From: an uncultured Nitrospirota bacterium
GTDB taxonomy: Bacteria; Nitrospirota; Nitrospiria; Nitrospirales; UBA8639
Direction of reading: 5' to 3'
Assembly (NCBI GenBank): GCA_937139405.1
Contig: CAKZPV010000008.1
Span: forward strand, 1-64,000
DNA length: 64,000 nt
In this document: positions 63,821-64,000 of the stretch, piece by piece
Numbering within the stretch: the first letter of the stretch is position 1
Layout of the letters: the number at the start of each line of letters is the position of its first letter
Translations under genes and position numbers: made by a program
Notes under the pieces: generated by a model
Seen by the model: the letters and a program-made list of their open reading frames with translations, nothing else
Told to the model about the DNA's origin: nothing
Database searches by the model: none

Positions 63821-64000
63821 CTAGCGTACTGATGGAGAAGATGACGACGGGTTACTGGAAGTTGAGAGATGGATAGGAGCCATACATTCCAATGCTACCA
63901 ACAAGGCTTGCGTTCCTGAGCGCCCATGGCCTTGGGCTTGGACTGCTTGATATAACTTATGAACCATCGAAAGACCCGGGAGCAGCAAACCCATCCGATT
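63821..64000 (-). CDS. 3-hydroxyisobutyrate dehydrogenase-family protein, C-terminal fragment (partial)
   Basis: The minus-strand frame enters at the window edge and runs 59 codons to a TAG at 63823-63821. The readable part, MGLLLPGLSMVHKLYQAVQAQGHGRSGTQALLVALE, matches the C-terminal helix region of NAD(P)-dependent beta-hydroxyacid dehydrogenases (3-hydroxyisobutyrate or tartronate semialdehyde reductase type), followed by a Ser-rich extension. It has no start because the gene continues to the right. The specific substrate is unknown. Confidence 0.7.
   Translation of the reverse strand, partial: NRMGLLLPGLSMVHKLYQAVQAQGHGRSGTQALLVALECMAPIHLSTSSNPSSSSPSVR

Overview
The window is a bacterial chromosome segment with moderate GC, densely packed and split between two parts. 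No rRNA, tRNA or CRISPR array was seen. The gene set fits a Gram-negative respiratory bacterium: complete NADH:quinone oxidoreductase, TonB/ExbB/ExbD, several lipoproteins, an outer-membrane Slp-like protein, a c-type cytochrome and a cytochrome P460-like protein. Together with the ilvBNC-psd order this suggests a relative of Nitrospira (Nitrospirota), possibly a nitrite oxidiser. That placement is inference from content and order; no marker gene such as 16S rRNA or nxr is present.

Layout. 1-3.5 kb (minus): branched-chain amino-acid genes ilvB-ilvN-ilvC running into the first codons of a probable psd. 3.7-13.7 kb: bioF, a membrane-anchored pseudokinase-like protein, a ComM-type AAA ATPase, small hypothetical proteins, threonine aldolase, an RmlD-like reductase and a DHH phosphoesterase. 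13.9-17.5 kb (minus): purH-purD-sua5. 18-19.7 kb: a membrane-anchored hypothetical protein and a secreted ankyrin-repeat protein. 20-36.3 kb (minus): a full nuoA-N operon with fused nuoCD, preceded by a MidA/NDUFAF7-type methyltransferase, a family known in mitochondria as a complex I assembly factor. 36.6-39.6 kb: a truncated STAS-domain protein convergent with secA.

39.8-59.5 kb is the accessory part. It starts with an energy-transduction cluster (periplasmic TonB-like domain protein, TPR protein, anchored TonB, ExbB, ExbD). Three small proteins surround and follow it, sharing a His cluster, a C-x-W-x-C motif and a C-terminal R-[A/G]-P-P. An excisionase-type HTH protein, a lipoprotein cytochrome P460 homologue and unknown secreted or membrane proteins come next. 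An IS1595-type element with a transposase killed by one nonsense codon follows, then a second TPR protein paralogous to the first, a Cys-rich lipoprotein, a TadG-like VWA protein, an APH/P-loop kinase fusion, a Gln-rich lipoprotein, a monohaem cytochrome c, a small OB-fold-like secreted protein, an Slp lipoprotein and a Met/His-rich secreted protein.

59.6-64 kb: a stand-alone response regulator, a HAD phosphatase, a membrane-anchored or exported Lon-type (S16) protease domain, an HD-GYP protein and the C-terminal end of a 3-hydroxyisobutyrate dehydrogenase-family gene that leaves the window. The best candidate for something undescribed is the TonB/ExbBD cluster with its three motif-sharing small proteins and no TonB-dependent receptor in sight.
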